From Paenibacillus vini (lineage in GTDB: Bacteria > Bacillota > Bacilli > Paenibacillales > Paenibacillaceae): a stretch of DNA of 64,000 nucleotides. The position numbers and the translations under genes are program-made. Positions 43,127 through 54,359 of this stretch are shown here, piece after piece. The notes under the pieces were generated by a model. That model was not told the DNA's origin and ran no database searches. It saw only the letters and a list, made by a program, of their open reading frames with translations. Positions within the stretch are counted from its first letter, which is position 1. Each line of letters opens with the position of its first letter. The stretch is from assembly GCF_018403325.1 (NCBI RefSeq), contig NZ_BOSL01000022.1:1-64000 (forward strand), in the 5' to 3' direction.

Positions 43127-46100
43127 GTGGGTACCTTACTAATGGACCGCATTGTCCGGGATTTTTGGGTAAATGAGCTGCAGCCGCCTTTGTCCGGACT
43201 TGATATTTACACGGATTATCCCCGAATGAATTCCGGACGGGATAGAAGGGAAACCGTCTTCAGACTGAACGTCAACGCAAGGGAATTAACCCGTATTTCC
43301 GAGGGATATGACTACAACACATGGATGCTGGCCTGCTATTTTGCCTTTTTATATCGGATGAGCGGAGAGCAGGATCAGATTGTCGGAGTAAAGGATGCTC
43401 AGCACAGGCTGTTGCCGCTGCGGGTGCGTTGCGAGGCGGGGACTTCATTCAAGGATCTGTATCGGACACTGTTGGATAAATGGGAGGCCTTGGACTTTGC
43501 CGCTTTGCCGTTGCAAGAAATTGAGCGGTTGACCGGGCAATCTCCTCTGATTCAGACGATATTCGGCGAGGACGCCTCCTATGGGGCAAGCTGCCTGAAT
43601 TGGCATGTGAAGCTGGTTGAAGGCGAAGGCCTGCTCCATATTGCCTACGATAAAAACCTGTTTAAAGAGAGTACGGTCAGGAAGTTTGCCTCCCACTTTG
43701 AATGTATCGTAACTGCGGCTATGGCCGATGAGAATGCTGCTATAGGCAATATTCGCATTTTGACGGAAGAAGATGTCGAAGCCTATACGGAGCTGAACAA
43801 TACGAAGAAAGCATGGCCGTCCATGCCGCAGCATATTCCGGACATGCTGCGCCTCGCCGTGGAGCGTTACGGGGACCGGGTGGCATTATCGTCCGGGGAC
43901 CGGCGGCTGACCTATGTAGAATTGAGCCGCTTGTCGGATCAGGTAGCCCGGATCCTGTTGAACAGAGGTCTTAAGAAGGGTGACTTCGTTTCCATCTTTA
44001 TGGAACGGAGTATGGAAGCCATTATCGGGATGCTTGGTGTCGTCAAAGCCGGCGGCGCTTATGTGCCGCTCGATCCGGAGCACCCGGAGGACCGGAATGC
44101 CTATATCATTGCCGATACCTCCTCCCGCATCGTAATTACGAAGGAATCATACACGCCGCAGTTGTCCGCTTTATTGGATGAAGGCCGCGGCGATGTTTCT
44201 CTCTTATGTCTGGATACTCAACTTGACGGAGACGCAGACGCAGACACGGGCGAACCGGATATCGTTGAGATTTCTTCCGAAGATACGGCCTATGTGATTT
44301 ATACGTCAGGGACGACGGGAAGACCGAAAGGAGTCCTCATTCCGCATGCCGGCGTTGTCAATCTGGCGCTGGCTACCATAGAGCAACTTCGCATGACAGA
44401 GCAGGACGTGATCCTTCAGTATTCCACGTTTAGCTTTGACGCATCGGTATACGATATTTTCAGTGCGCTTTGCTGCGGAGCAAGATTACATCTGTTGTCC
44501 AACGAGCAGCGGTATTCGGTCGACTCCTTTACGTCGGCAATTGAAGAGACGGGGGCTACGCGAATCGGAATTTTACCAACCGTATTCTTCAACCAGCTAT
44601 CTTCCTATTTAAGCGTGGAAGAAGCGGCCCACTATGTAAAGATTCAAAGCTTTGTCATCGGCGGGGAGGCTCTGCCGGGAGAATCGGTACGTACGCTGCA
44701 AAAGAAGCTCACGCATCAGCCGATTATCGTGAACGCCTATGGGCCTACGGAAGTAACGGTCGCAACGACAACTCATATCATTGAAGGTCCGGTACCGGAT
44801 GAATGGACCACGGTTAGCATCGGCAAGCCCCTTGCGAATTACGAGGTTCTGATCGTGAACGAAAAAGACCAGCTGTGCCCCTTGAACGTGGTGGGCGAAT
44901 TGCTGATTCATTCCGTCGGTTTGGCTAAAGGATATCTCAATCAGCCCGGGAAAACCGAAGAGGTCTTTGTTACGGATCCCGTGAATCCGGACTCTGGCAA
45001 AAAATATTACCGTTCCGGAGATCTTGTTCGACTGCAGGAAAACGGAATCGAGTATGTCGGAAGGAAAGATCTTCAGGTCAAAATTCGCGGCTACCGGATC
45101 GAGATCGGTGAAATTGAAGAAAATTTGGCTAAACACGATGCGATCAGGGATACGGCGATCATCGTCAAAGAGGATGAATCGGGCGAGAAGCTGCTTGCCG
45201 CTTTTTATACATTAAAAGGTGGCGTATCCGCCGGGAAGACGGAGCTTGCCTCCTTTTTGAAGACAAAGGTTCCGGCGTACATGGTTCCAAGTTATTTTGT
45301 ATGCCTGGATGTAATGCCGCTCTCCCCAACGGGCAAAATTGACCGGAAGCGTCTCGGCGTGATGGAAATCCCGGCTTTCGAAGAAGAGGAGAATGCGGAT
45401 TTTGCGGCACCCGAGAATGAACTGCAGAAGGAAATAGCAACGGCATGGGAAAAGGTGCTTCGCCGTAAATCTATTGGAATCCATGATGACTTTTTTGAGA
45501 TTGGCGGGCATTCTCTTAAAATCCTGGAGACGCTCGTGCTGCTGAAGCCCAGCTTTCCGATGCTGAAAATCAGCGACTTCTTCAGCTATCCAACCATATC
45601 GAAGCTGGCGGATCGCGTGACCGAACTGAAACATACGGCGTCGGGAGAACATGCAGCCCCCGGCCGTTTGGGAGAAATTGTGGATCTGGCTGAGTACCCC
45701 CGCAGCTTCGGTAATGAGTCACTGACCGAATATAACGAAGGTCGGCAGAGTCATATTCTCCTTACGGGAGCGACGGGTTATTTAGGGTCGTCACTGCTGC
45801 GGGAATGGCTCCGCACGACGGATTCCTTGGTTTACTGCCTGATTCGTCCGGTACAGGGCGAGGATCCTTATCAGAGACTAAGTAAGGTAATGAGGGGATA
45901 TTTCGGTCCGGAGATCGACTCCTTGATGGAAGGCCGCGTATTTGCGGTACAAGGAGATCTGGAACAGCCGAATCTGGGACTGAATGAACGCGTCTTGAGC
46001 CTGCTCGAAGACAAAATCGATTCCATCGTACACTGCGGGGCTGAGGTGAAGCATTTTGGCGATCCCGAGTATTTTGCCAAGGTGAATGTGGAAAGTACCG

Positions 46101-46876
46101 ACCGACTGATGGGGCTGGCCCGTGACAAGAAAATCCGGTTCCATTATGTGTCCACGCTCGGGATTCCGGAAGATCTGGCATTTGGCGGGCAATGGGAGCG
46201 ATTTACCGGCTTTGACGGCTATGACGATACGGTATCGACCGATAACGTCTATACGAACAGCAAGCTTGCTGCGGAGCGGCTTGTCGTTAGAACCTGTCAG
46301 GAAGAGGGCGTCCCGGTTACGGTATATCGCGTAGGTAACTTGTCCTGCCATTCAGAGACCGGCGTTTTTCAACGGAATATCGATAATAATGCCTTCTATA
46401 GAATGCTAAAGGCTATGATTCTGCTGGGCAAAGCACCAAGTGTCAGCTGGCAGGTCGACATAACGCCGGTAAACTATGCAGCCGAGGCGATAACTGCCCT
46501 GGCCTTGCAAAAGGAAACGGCCGGCCGCCTGTTCCATATTTGTAATCCGGTTCAGCTTTCTTACACGCAGATGATAGACTACTTCCGGCAATACGGTTAT
46601 CAGATCGATCTTCTCGACTGGCCGGAATATGAGTCCTGGCTGCTGGATTCCAATGTGCCGAAGGATAGTACGGGAATGGAGCTGGCGATGGCCCAGCTCG
46701 AGGGTGATGGAGCGAAGAACTCTCCTTATCGCTTTGCGTGCCCGCACACCGTGGAGTATCTCCAGGGTACCCCTGTAGTGTGTAAGGAACCCGATCGGGA
46801 ATATATGACCCGTTTGGCCGATCACGCCGTTTCCGTAGGATATTTTCCAAAACCGAAAGTATTGATCGAGCAGTAA
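43127..46876 (+). CDS. One-module NRPS-like enzyme: half condensation, adenylation, carrier, reductase
   Basis: A 1249-residue enzyme. Residues 1-215 match only the C-terminal half of a condensation domain; no HHxxxDG is present, so amide formation is not expected. Adenylation domain about 225-745: YVIYTSGTTGRPKG, FDASVYDIF, NAYGPTEVTV, YRSGDLVRL, and SPTGKIDRKRL with the catalytic Lys. By eye the specificity positions read D-A-Y-G-V-G-A-V-A, which I cannot assign. Carrier domain about 755-830, with Ser796 in IGGHSLK for phosphopantetheine. Thioester reductase about 870-1245: LLTGATGYLGSSLL for NADPH and Tyr1042/Lys1046 in YTNSK. It should activate one acid, load it, and release an aldehyde or alcohol. 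GTG start 10 bases after AAGGAG. No phosphopantetheinyl transferase is in the window. Confidence 0.88.
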   Translation: MGTLLMDRIVRDFWVNELQPPLSGLDIYTDYPRMNSGRDRRETVFRLNVNARELTRISEGYDYNTWMLACYFAFLYRMSGEQDQIVGVKDAQHRLLPLRVRCEAGTSFKDLYRTLLDKWEALDFAALPLQEIERLTGQSPLIQTIFGEDASYGASCLNWHVKLVEGEGLLHIAYDKNLFKESTVRKFASHFECIVTAAMADENAAIGNIRILTEEDVEAYTELNNTKKAWPSMPQHIPDMLRLAVERYGDRVALSSGDRRLTYVELSRLSDQVARILLNRGLKKGDFVSIFMERSMEAIIGMLGVVKAGGAYVPLDPEHPEDRNAYIIADTSSRIVITKESYTPQLSALLDEGRGDVSLLCLDTQLDGDADADTGEPDIVEISSEDTAYVIYTSGTTGRPKGVLIPHAGVVNLALATIEQLRMTEQDVILQYSTFSFDASVYDIFSALCCGARLHLLSNEQRYSVDSFTSAIEETGATRIGILPTVFFNQLSSYLSVEEAAHYVKIQSFVIGGEALPGESVRTLQKKLTHQPIIVNAYGPTEVTVATTTHIIEGPVPDEWTTVSIGKPLANYEVLIVNEKDQLCPLNVVGELLIHSVGLAKGYLNQPGKTEEVFVTDPVNPDSGKKYYRSGDLVRLQENGIEYVGRKDLQVKIRGYRIEIGEIEENLAKHDAIRDTAIIVKEDESGEKLLAAFYTLKGGVSAGKTELASFLKTKVPAYMVPSYFVCLDVMPLSPTGKIDRKRLGVMEIPAFEEEENADFAAPENELQKEIATAWEKVLRRKSIGIHDDFFEIGGHSLKILETLVLLKPSFPMLKISDFFSYPTISKLADRVTELKHTASGEHAAPGRLGEIVDLAEYPRSFGNESLTEYNEGRQSHILLTGATGYLGSSLLREWLRTTDSLVYCLIRPVQGEDPYQRLSKVMRGYFGPEIDSLMEGRVFAVQGDLEQPNLGLNERVLSLLEDKIDSIVHCGAEVKHFGDPEYFAKVNVESTDRLMGLARDKKIRFHYVSTLGIPEDLAFGGQWERFTGFDGYDDTVSTDNVYTNSKLAAERLVVRTCQEEGVPVTVYRVGNLSCHSETGVFQRNIDNNAFYRMLKAMILLGKAPSVSWQVDITPVNYAAEAITALALQKETAGRLFHICNPVQLSYTQMIDYFRQYGYQIDLLDWPEYESWLLDSNVPKDSTGMELAMAQLEGDGAKNSPYRFACPHTVEYLQGTPVVCKEPDREYMTRLADHAVSVGYFPKPKVLIEQ

Positions 46877-46882
46877 TAACGA

Positions 46883-46934
46883 GAAGACGGCTTACCCTTA
46901 CCCGTTTGTTTGGGCTTGGTAGGCCGTCTTTTTG
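46883..46934 (+). terminator. Terminator after the NRPS-like gene
   Basis: AAGACGGCTTACC pairs with GGTAGGCCGTCTT, then TTT. It closes the chemoreceptor-synthetase unit and isolates it from yabS. Confidence 0.85.
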
Positions 46935-46963
46935 CCATATCAGATCATGAATATATAGTTGGA

Positions 46964-47049
46964 CCCGCCTTTTTAAGTTTGAATTCTCTCTTAACTGGAA
47001 ATGATAGAGATGAGAGTCTTTCGAATCATTCATATTAAAAAAAGGCGGG
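46964..47049 (+). promoter_or_regulatory. Inverted repeat that covers the yabS ribosome site
   Basis: CCCGCCTTTTT at 46964-46974 is perfectly complementary to AAAAAGGCGGG at 47039-47049, 64 bases apart. The right arm contains AAAGGCGGG, the Shine-Dalgarno of yabS. If both arms are in one transcript the site would be hidden. Confidence 0.4.
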
Positions 47050-47056
47050 ATTCATA

Positions 47057-47803
47057 ATGAAGCAAATCATGCTGATCACGGATGGATGTTCCAATGTTGG
47101 AGAGAGCCCGATTATGGCAGCGGCGCTGGCCAAGCAAGAGGGAATTATCGTCAATGTAGTGGGAATCGTCGATTACGGCACCATCGGAGAGCTCGGCAGT
47201 TTGGAGATTGCCGAAATTGCTAAAGCCGGCGGCGGGATGAGCAGATTGTCGGGCACGCAAAAGCTGGCTCAGACGATGCAGATGATGACCCGGAAAACCG
47301 TGGTTCAGACAATTCAGCACGCGGTTAATAAAGAGTTGAGACAAATTTTGGGTAATTCTTCCGTCGAAGACCTGCCTCCTGATCAACGTTCCCAGGTCGT
47401 CGAGGTGATTGACGAGCTCAGCGAGACCAGTACCCTTGAGATTGCGTTATTGATAGACGCAAGTGCCAGCATGAAGCCGAAACTGGCTGCTGTGGAAGAG
47501 GCTATCCGCGATATGATGCTTAGTTTGGGTGCCCGAAAAGGAGACAGCCGCTTGGCCGTATTTCATTTCCCGGGGCCGCACAGCGGCGAGGATGCCGTAT
47601 TGGATTTGGATTGGACAACCGATCTCGGAACGGTACGCTCGATTTTTCAGCGGCTTTCCATGCGGGGTGCCACGCCAACCGGTCCGGCGATCCTGAAGGT
47701 GATTGAATTCTTCCAATATGGTACACTGAAGGGACATGAATCCAAGAACTGGCCGGAGGAAACAGGCAGAGGAGAAGGGATACTCGGTGACTACGTCGTC
47801 TAA
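47057..47803 (+). CDS. yabS: VWA-domain protein YabS
   Basis: A 248-residue protein with a von Willebrand factor A-like fold; the metal-site motif DASASMK (DxSxS) lies near residue 135-140, and an incomplete VWA-like half precedes it (LITDGCSNVGES). In B. subtilis yabS is a sporulation gene in the spoIIE-yabS-yabT neighbourhood, function not established. AAAGGCGGG is 7 bases before ATG. The C-terminal end overlaps the start of the kinase gene by 17 bases. Confidence 0.85.
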   Translation: MKQIMLITDGCSNVGESPIMAAALAKQEGIIVNVVGIVDYGTIGELGSLEIAEIAKAGGGMSRLSGTQKLAQTMQMMTRKTVVQTIQHAVNKELRQILGNSSVEDLPPDQRSQVVEVIDELSETSTLEIALLIDASASMKPKLAAVEEAIRDMMLSLGARKGDSRLAVFHFPGPHSGEDAVLDLDWTTDLGTVRSIFQRLSMRGATPTGPAILKVIEFFQYGTLKGHESKNWPEETGRGEGILGDYVV

Positions 47804-48725
47804 ATCGGCTCTGACGCAAGGAACGGTGGTGACCGGTCGCTGGAATGGCGGGCGCTATATGATTCAGCGTCTGCTCGGACGGGGAGCGAACGGAGTCGTA
47901 TATTTGGTGAAGCAGCTGGATAATGCCAAGCTGTATGCGCTCAAAATGGGCTTCGACACGGTGGATATACAATCGGAAATCAATGTGTTAAAGGCGCTGC
48001 AGCGTCAGGGCCGCCGGCGCGGCAGCGCGGGACGGGATCTTTCTTATCTGGTGGAGGTAGATGACTACTCCCTCCAAGGAAGGGAGATTCCTTTCTATGT
48101 TATGCGATATGTTAAAGGGGATCCGCTCCGATCTTTCCTTGCCAAAAGGGGAGGACCCTGGCTAAGCATCGCCGGCCTTCACCTGTTGCGGCAACTCCGG
48201 CAGCTTCATGAGAACGGATGGGTATTTGGTGATTTAAAGCCGGAGAACGTGCTGGTATCGCCCTACGGCGAGGTGGAACTGATCGATTACGGCGGGGTGA
48301 GCGCTATCGGGCGCAGCGTAAAGCAGTTCACCGAATGGTATGACCGCGGATTTTGGGGTGCAGGAGGAAGGACGGCCGATCCCTCTTATGACTGGTTCTC
48401 CTTTACGGTGGTATGCATTCACCTGTTGGCCGAGGAACCCCTCAAACGGGCCGCTACCCAGTTGCCCCAGATGAGGAGCTCTAGCGACCTGCTTGCGATC
48501 ATCCGAAGCGAGCCGGCTTTGGCCCCTTACCGGGCCTGGATGGAGCGGGCCATTGCCGGAAAGTTCGGCGACACAGCTGAAGCGTGCCAACTATGGAAGG
48601 AACTCGTTACATCGCCTCTTAGCCGCCGCAAACCGAGGCAGCAAACACCCCGCTGGATGTTGGGGGCGTTCGCGCTGGCGCTGACCTTGTTGGGATGCGC
48701 TATCTACTTAACCCTCGGCTTTTGA
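47787..48725 (+). CDS. yabT: Serine/threonine protein kinase (YabT-like)
   Basis: A 312-residue Hanks-type kinase. Gly loop LLGRGANGVVYLV, catalytic-site Lys in ALKMG, catalytic loop GDLKPENVLV near 148 (the HRD is replaced by FGD) and IDYGG in place of DFG. A C-terminal membrane segment (about 288-308, LGAFALALTLLGCAIYL) anchors it with almost nothing outside. In B. subtilis YabT acts during sporulation and is stimulated by DNA; the same role here is an inference. GTG start at 47787 after GGAGAAGGGA, inside the end of yabS. Confidence 0.85.
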   Translation: MTTSSKSALTQGTVVTGRWNGGRYMIQRLLGRGANGVVYLVKQLDNAKLYALKMGFDTVDIQSEINVLKALQRQGRRRGSAGRDLSYLVEVDDYSLQGREIPFYVMRYVKGDPLRSFLAKRGGPWLSIAGLHLLRQLRQLHENGWVFGDLKPENVLVSPYGEVELIDYGGVSAIGRSVKQFTEWYDRGFWGAGGRTADPSYDWFSFTVVCIHLLAEEPLKRAATQLPQMRSSSDLLAIIRSEPALAPYRAWMERAIAGKFGDTAEACQLWKELVTSPLSRRKPRQQTPRWMLGAFALALTLLGCAIYLTLGF

Positions 48726-48774
48726 ACACACACTTTTAATATGAATCCCATCTATTAAAGAAAGGAAGAGGCGC

Positions 48775-50241
48775 ATGATGAATCCCGAAATACACCGTTT
48801 GGTGGGGCAAGTGCGCCGTACCGGGCAAGAACACGGTTTGTGGGCACCCGGGGATTGTATTGTGGCGGCGGTTTCCGGAGGACCCGACTCCGTCCTGCTG
48901 CTGCATATTTTAAATGAGATTGCCCGGGATTCTGAGCCTGGCTTGAAGCTGATCTGCGCTCATGTCAATCACGGGTTCCGGGGCAGTGAATCCGATGCGG
49001 AAGCCGAGTTTGTACGGAAGTTGGCGGGCAAGCTCCAAATTCCGTTTGAACTCGGCGTTTTTGACATTCCTGCTTATATGAAGGAATCGGGTAAAGGAGG
49101 CCAGGTGGCCGCCCGGGAAAAAAGATATGAATTCTTGCATTCCGTTGCCGATAAATACGGGGGATCCGCCATTGCCCTGGCCCATCATGCCGATGATCAG
49201 GCTGAAACCGTGCTGATGCGGATTTTGCGTGGCAGCGGACCGTCGGGCTTGGGAGGCATGAAGCTGAAGCGTCGCGAAAAAAATGTGGAACTAATCCGTC
49301 CTTTTCTCCGTATATACAAGAATCAGCTGGTGGCGGCTTGCGAGAGCTCCGGCATACCTTATGTAACCGACAGCTCCAACCTCAGTACGAAGTATTCAAG
49401 AAATGCGATCCGGCTGGATGTGCTGCCTTTTTTGGGGCAATATAATGAACAGTTGGCGGATTCCTTGAACCGTTTAGCCGATGTGGCGGGCGAAGAAGAC
49501 GATTATATGCAGTTGGAAACAGAGCGCATCCATGCCGAAATCGTTACTTGGCAAGACGGCGGGGCCGCTTTCGGGGTTCGGAGTTTTACCTCCTTACATG
49601 CCGCTTTACAACGGAGGTTGATTAAACTAATATTAAATTATCTGCCTTTGGGCACGGATGACAGCGATTTTGTCAAGATAGAAACCATTCGGAAAGGCGT
49701 GGTCCAGGACCTCCCTACGACTTGGTCTCTGGATCTTGGCAGAGGAATCCGCTGCTTGCGTGAATACGATACAGTCCGATTTGTGCCTGCCCGAGCGGAA
49801 ATTCAGATTCCTCATTATACATATGTTGTGGAACATTTTCCGGCGGAGGTGGCTCTTACGGACATAAGGCACGTCCTGCGGTTTACCCGCGAGAGTGCCA
49901 CGGGCGTTCAAGGAACGAAGCCGGAAGGCAACGACGAGGCTGCGTTTGATGCGGATGAGCTCGTTTATCCGCTTACTGTGCGTTCCCGGCTTCCGGGAGA
50001 CAGAATGAAAGTTATGGGACTAAATGGAAGCAAAAAGGTGAAAGATATTTTCATCGACGAGAAAATACCTCCCTCTCTTCGCTCCCAAATCCCAGTGGTG
50101 ACCGACGCCAAGGGCCGGATCATATGGATTCCCGGAGTTCGGCGTTCATCGGTTGCAGCGGTTAGCCGGCTTACGTCTTCCATTGTTCGTATGGCTCTGG
50201 ATACGGGAAGCAAAGAGCCGACCTTGGGGTTAACCAAGTGA
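48775..50241 (+). CDS. tilS: tRNA(Ile)-lysidine synthase
   Basis: Converts C34 of the tRNA-Ile CAU anticodon to lysidine, essential for reading AUA. PP-loop SGGPDS at residues 34-39, CAHVNHGFRGSESDAEAEF, and LAHHADDQAETVLMRILRG. Substrate-binding and C-terminal domains follow (RSRLPGDRMKVMGLNGSKK). 488 residues. AAGGAAGAGG lies upstream; the first or second ATG may be used. Next to hpt and ftsH as in B. subtilis. Confidence 0.94.
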   Translation: MMNPEIHRLVGQVRRTGQEHGLWAPGDCIVAAVSGGPDSVLLLHILNEIARDSEPGLKLICAHVNHGFRGSESDAEAEFVRKLAGKLQIPFELGVFDIPAYMKESGKGGQVAAREKRYEFLHSVADKYGGSAIALAHHADDQAETVLMRILRGSGPSGLGGMKLKRREKNVELIRPFLRIYKNQLVAACESSGIPYVTDSSNLSTKYSRNAIRLDVLPFLGQYNEQLADSLNRLADVAGEEDDYMQLETERIHAEIVTWQDGGAAFGVRSFTSLHAALQRRLIKLILNYLPLGTDDSDFVKIETIRKGVVQDLPTTWSLDLGRGIRCLREYDTVRFVPARAEIQIPHYTYVVEHFPAEVALTDIRHVLRFTRESATGVQGTKPEGNDEAAFDADELVYPLTVRSRLPGDRMKVMGLNGSKKVKDIFIDEKIPPSLRSQIPVVTDAKGRIIWIPGVRRSSVAAVSRLTSSIVRMALDTGSKEPTLGLTK

Positions 50242-50276
50242 AGGCATTCATAGTATAACGTAGGAGGTTATTTGTC

Positions 50277-50816
50277 TTGTTAAACGACATTCAAGAAATT
50301 TTGATCACCCGGGAACAGATTCAGGAAAAAGTTGCGGAGCTCGGACGCCAGCTAAGTGCCGAGTATGAGGGCCGGAATCCTTTGGTCATCTGCATCCTGA
50401 AGGGCGCTTTTATATTTATGGCTGATTTGGTTAAGGAAATCACCGTTCCGCTGGAACTTGATTTCATGGCGGTATCCAGTTACGGAGCCTCCACCCGTTC
50501 ATCGGGAGAAGTAAAGATTATCAAAGACTTGGATTCCTCTGTAGAGGGAAGAGACATCCTGATCGTGGAAGATATCATCGACAGCGGTCTCACACTTAGC
50601 TATCTCGTTGATGTGCTTGAGCGGAGAAAAGTTAATTCCGTCAAGATCGTTACCTTGTTTGACAAGCCGGCGCGCCGGACCGTGAAGCTGGAGGCGGATT
50701 TATCGGGATTCGTAATCCCGGATGCTTTCGTTGTCGGTTACGGCCTGGATTACGCCGAGAAATACCGGAACCTCCCCTTCGTCGGAGTGCTGAAGCCGGA
50801 AGTATACACAAGCTAA
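50277..50816 (+). CDS. hpt: Hypoxanthine phosphoribosyltransferase
   Basis: Purine salvage: converts hypoxanthine (and guanine) with PRPP to the nucleotide. PRPP-binding motif [28 protein letters not shown] near the start; [16 protein letters not shown] near the end. 179 residues. TTG start at 50277, after TAGGAGG. In B. subtilis HprT with TilS also affects ftsH expression. Confidence 0.95.
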   Translation: MLNDIQEILITREQIQEKVAELGRQLSAEYEGRNPLVICILKGAFIFMADLVKEITVPLELDFMAVSSYGASTRSSGEVKIIKDLDSSVEGRDILIVEDIIDSGLTLSYLVDVLERRKVNSVKIVTLFDKPARRTVKLEADLSGFVIPDAFVVGYGLDYAEKYRNLPFVGVLKPEVYTS

Positions 50817-50832
50817 TTCTACCGGCTGAAGT

Positions 50833-50862
50833 CAGGCCGGAGCAGGCTCCGCCGTTTTTTTG
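50833..50862 (+). terminator. Terminator after hpt
   Basis: GGCCGGAG-CAGG-CTCCGCC with a G-rich stem, then GTTTTTTT. The T run overlaps the -35 of the ftsH promoter. Confidence 0.8.
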
Positions 50863-50888
50863 AAAGGCGTGGGCGGCTATGTTAAAAT
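50860..50888 (+). promoter_or_regulatory. Sigma-A promoter of ftsH
   Basis: TTGAAA (50860-50865), a 17-base spacer and TAAAAT (50883-50888); the start codon is 29 bases further. Confidence 0.65.
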
Positions 50889-50916
50889 AACTTAAGGTTT
50901 TGAGAGGAGGTAGGGG

Positions 50917-53052
<2,136 letters not shown>

Positions 53053-53077
53053 GGCGTAGCCGTATACAACCAAACAC

Positions 53078-53112
53078 GAAAGGGAGACTCATTGAGTCTC
53101 CCTTTTTTTTAT
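53078..53112 (+). terminator. Terminator after ftsH
   Basis: AAAGGGAGACT and AGTCTCCCTTT form an 11-bp stem with a 5-base loop, followed by TTTTT. Confidence 0.95.
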
Positions 53113-53220
53113 TGTCCGATTCAATGGCTCAATCCCGGAATGTATTTTCTCGGGAGGGGTTGGCCAATACGCAGGTGTACTTGATTTTGCCTAAAATTTG
53201 ATCTATCCGGTACAGATTGA

Positions 53221-53249
53221 TTGACAGCCCTAATTCCCTTGTGTAAATT
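53221..53249 (+). promoter_or_regulatory. Sigma-A promoter of the nad operon
   Basis: TTGACA (53221-53226), a 17-base spacer and TAAATT (53244-53249). Start point expected near 53256. Confidence 0.7.
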
Positions 53250-53259
53250 AGTTGTTAAA

Positions 53260-53270
53260 CACACCGTGTG
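53260..53270. promoter_or_regulatory. Possible operator of the nad operon
   Basis: CACACCGTGTG, an 11-base perfect palindrome about 5 to 15 bases downstream of the predicted start point, a suitable place for a repressor. In Firmicutes NAD genes are often repressed by NiaR (YrxA); I cannot confirm that this is its site. The rest of 53112-53384 shows no gene. Confidence 0.4.
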
Positions 53271-53384
53271 AAATTGGTTACGTTGACGGGAAGTATGCGT
53301 ATTTTTGCACAATCATAAAGGAGATGCGGACAAGAGAGAGAATCGCGGCTTGAACCGCGGGCGCATTCTAGGGGAGGAAGTCAG

Positions 53385-54323
53385 GTGGAAGCTCTAGCAC
53401 TGGAGCGGAAGGCGGAAATGAACCGTGAACTTCGGGAGAGGTTGGTTCAGCTAAAAAAGGAACGAAATGCCATTATTTTAGCGCACTATTATCAGCGCGA
53501 TGAAATCCAAGAGGTGGCCGACTTTCGCGGCGACTCCTTTCTGCTTGCCCAAAAGGCAGCCTCAACCGATGCTGAGACCATCGTGTTCTGCGGGGTTCAC
53601 TTTATGGGCGAGAGCGCGAAAATTTTGGCTCCGAACAAGACGGTCTTAATTCCGGACGAACGGGCAGGCTGCCCGATGGCCGACATGGTTAATGTGGACG
53701 GTTTGCGCAAGCTGAAGGCACAGCACCCTAACGCCAAGGTGGTCACTTATATTAACTCATCGGCCGAAATCAAAGCGGAGACGGATATATGCTGTACCTC
53801 TTCCAATGCAGTGAAGGTTATTAATTCGGTGGATGCCGAAGAGATCATCTGGGTTCCCGATAAAAATCTGGGCCATTACGTTCAGCAGCATACGGACAAA
53901 AAGCTCATTATTTGGGAAGGGTATTGCAATACGCATGATATGTTGACGGTGAAAGACGTGGTCGAAATGAAGGCGAAGTATCCGAACGCTGAGTTTGTCG
54001 TCCACCCGGAATGCCGGCCTGAGGTGGTAGCCATGGGTGATTTTGTAGGCAGCACGACCGCAATTCTGGATTACTGCAAAAATTCGTCCAACCGCCAATT
54101 TATTATCGGTACGGAAGACGGAACGGGTTACCAACTGCGGAAAGACAGCCCCGACAAGGAATTCCATTTCGCTACGAAATTTCTGGTATGTCCCAACATG
54201 AAAGTCAATAATCTAAAGAAACTGGTCAAATGTCTGGAAACGATGCAGCCGCAAATTTATGTGCCGCCTGCCATTGCCGATAAGGCCAGAACCTCACTAG
54301 AGCGCATGCTACAAGTTAAGTAG
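53385..54323 (+). CDS. nadA: Quinolinate synthase
   Basis: Condenses iminoaspartate with dihydroxyacetone phosphate to quinolinate for NAD. [4Fe-4S] enzyme; candidate ligand cysteines are in RAGCPMADM (about 96), HPECRPE (about 210) and LVCPNMK (about 269). Also AHYYQRDEIQEVAD and FCGVHFMGESAKIL. 312 residues. GTG start 5 bases after GGGGAGGAAG. First of three clustered nad genes. Confidence 0.94.
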   Translation: MEALALERKAEMNRELRERLVQLKKERNAIILAHYYQRDEIQEVADFRGDSFLLAQKAASTDAETIVFCGVHFMGESAKILAPNKTVLIPDERAGCPMADMVNVDGLRKLKAQHPNAKVVTYINSSAEIKAETDICCTSSNAVKVINSVDAEEIIWVPDKNLGHYVQQHTDKKLIIWEGYCNTHDMLTVKDVVEMKAKYPNAEFVVHPECRPEVVAMGDFVGSTTAILDYCKNSSNRQFIIGTEDGTGYQLRKDSPDKEFHFATKFLVCPNMKVNNLKKLVKCLETMQPQIYVPPAIADKARTSLERMLQVK

Positions 54324-54359
54324 CATGCGCTACTCTCTGTTCAAGGGCAGGCGATACCT

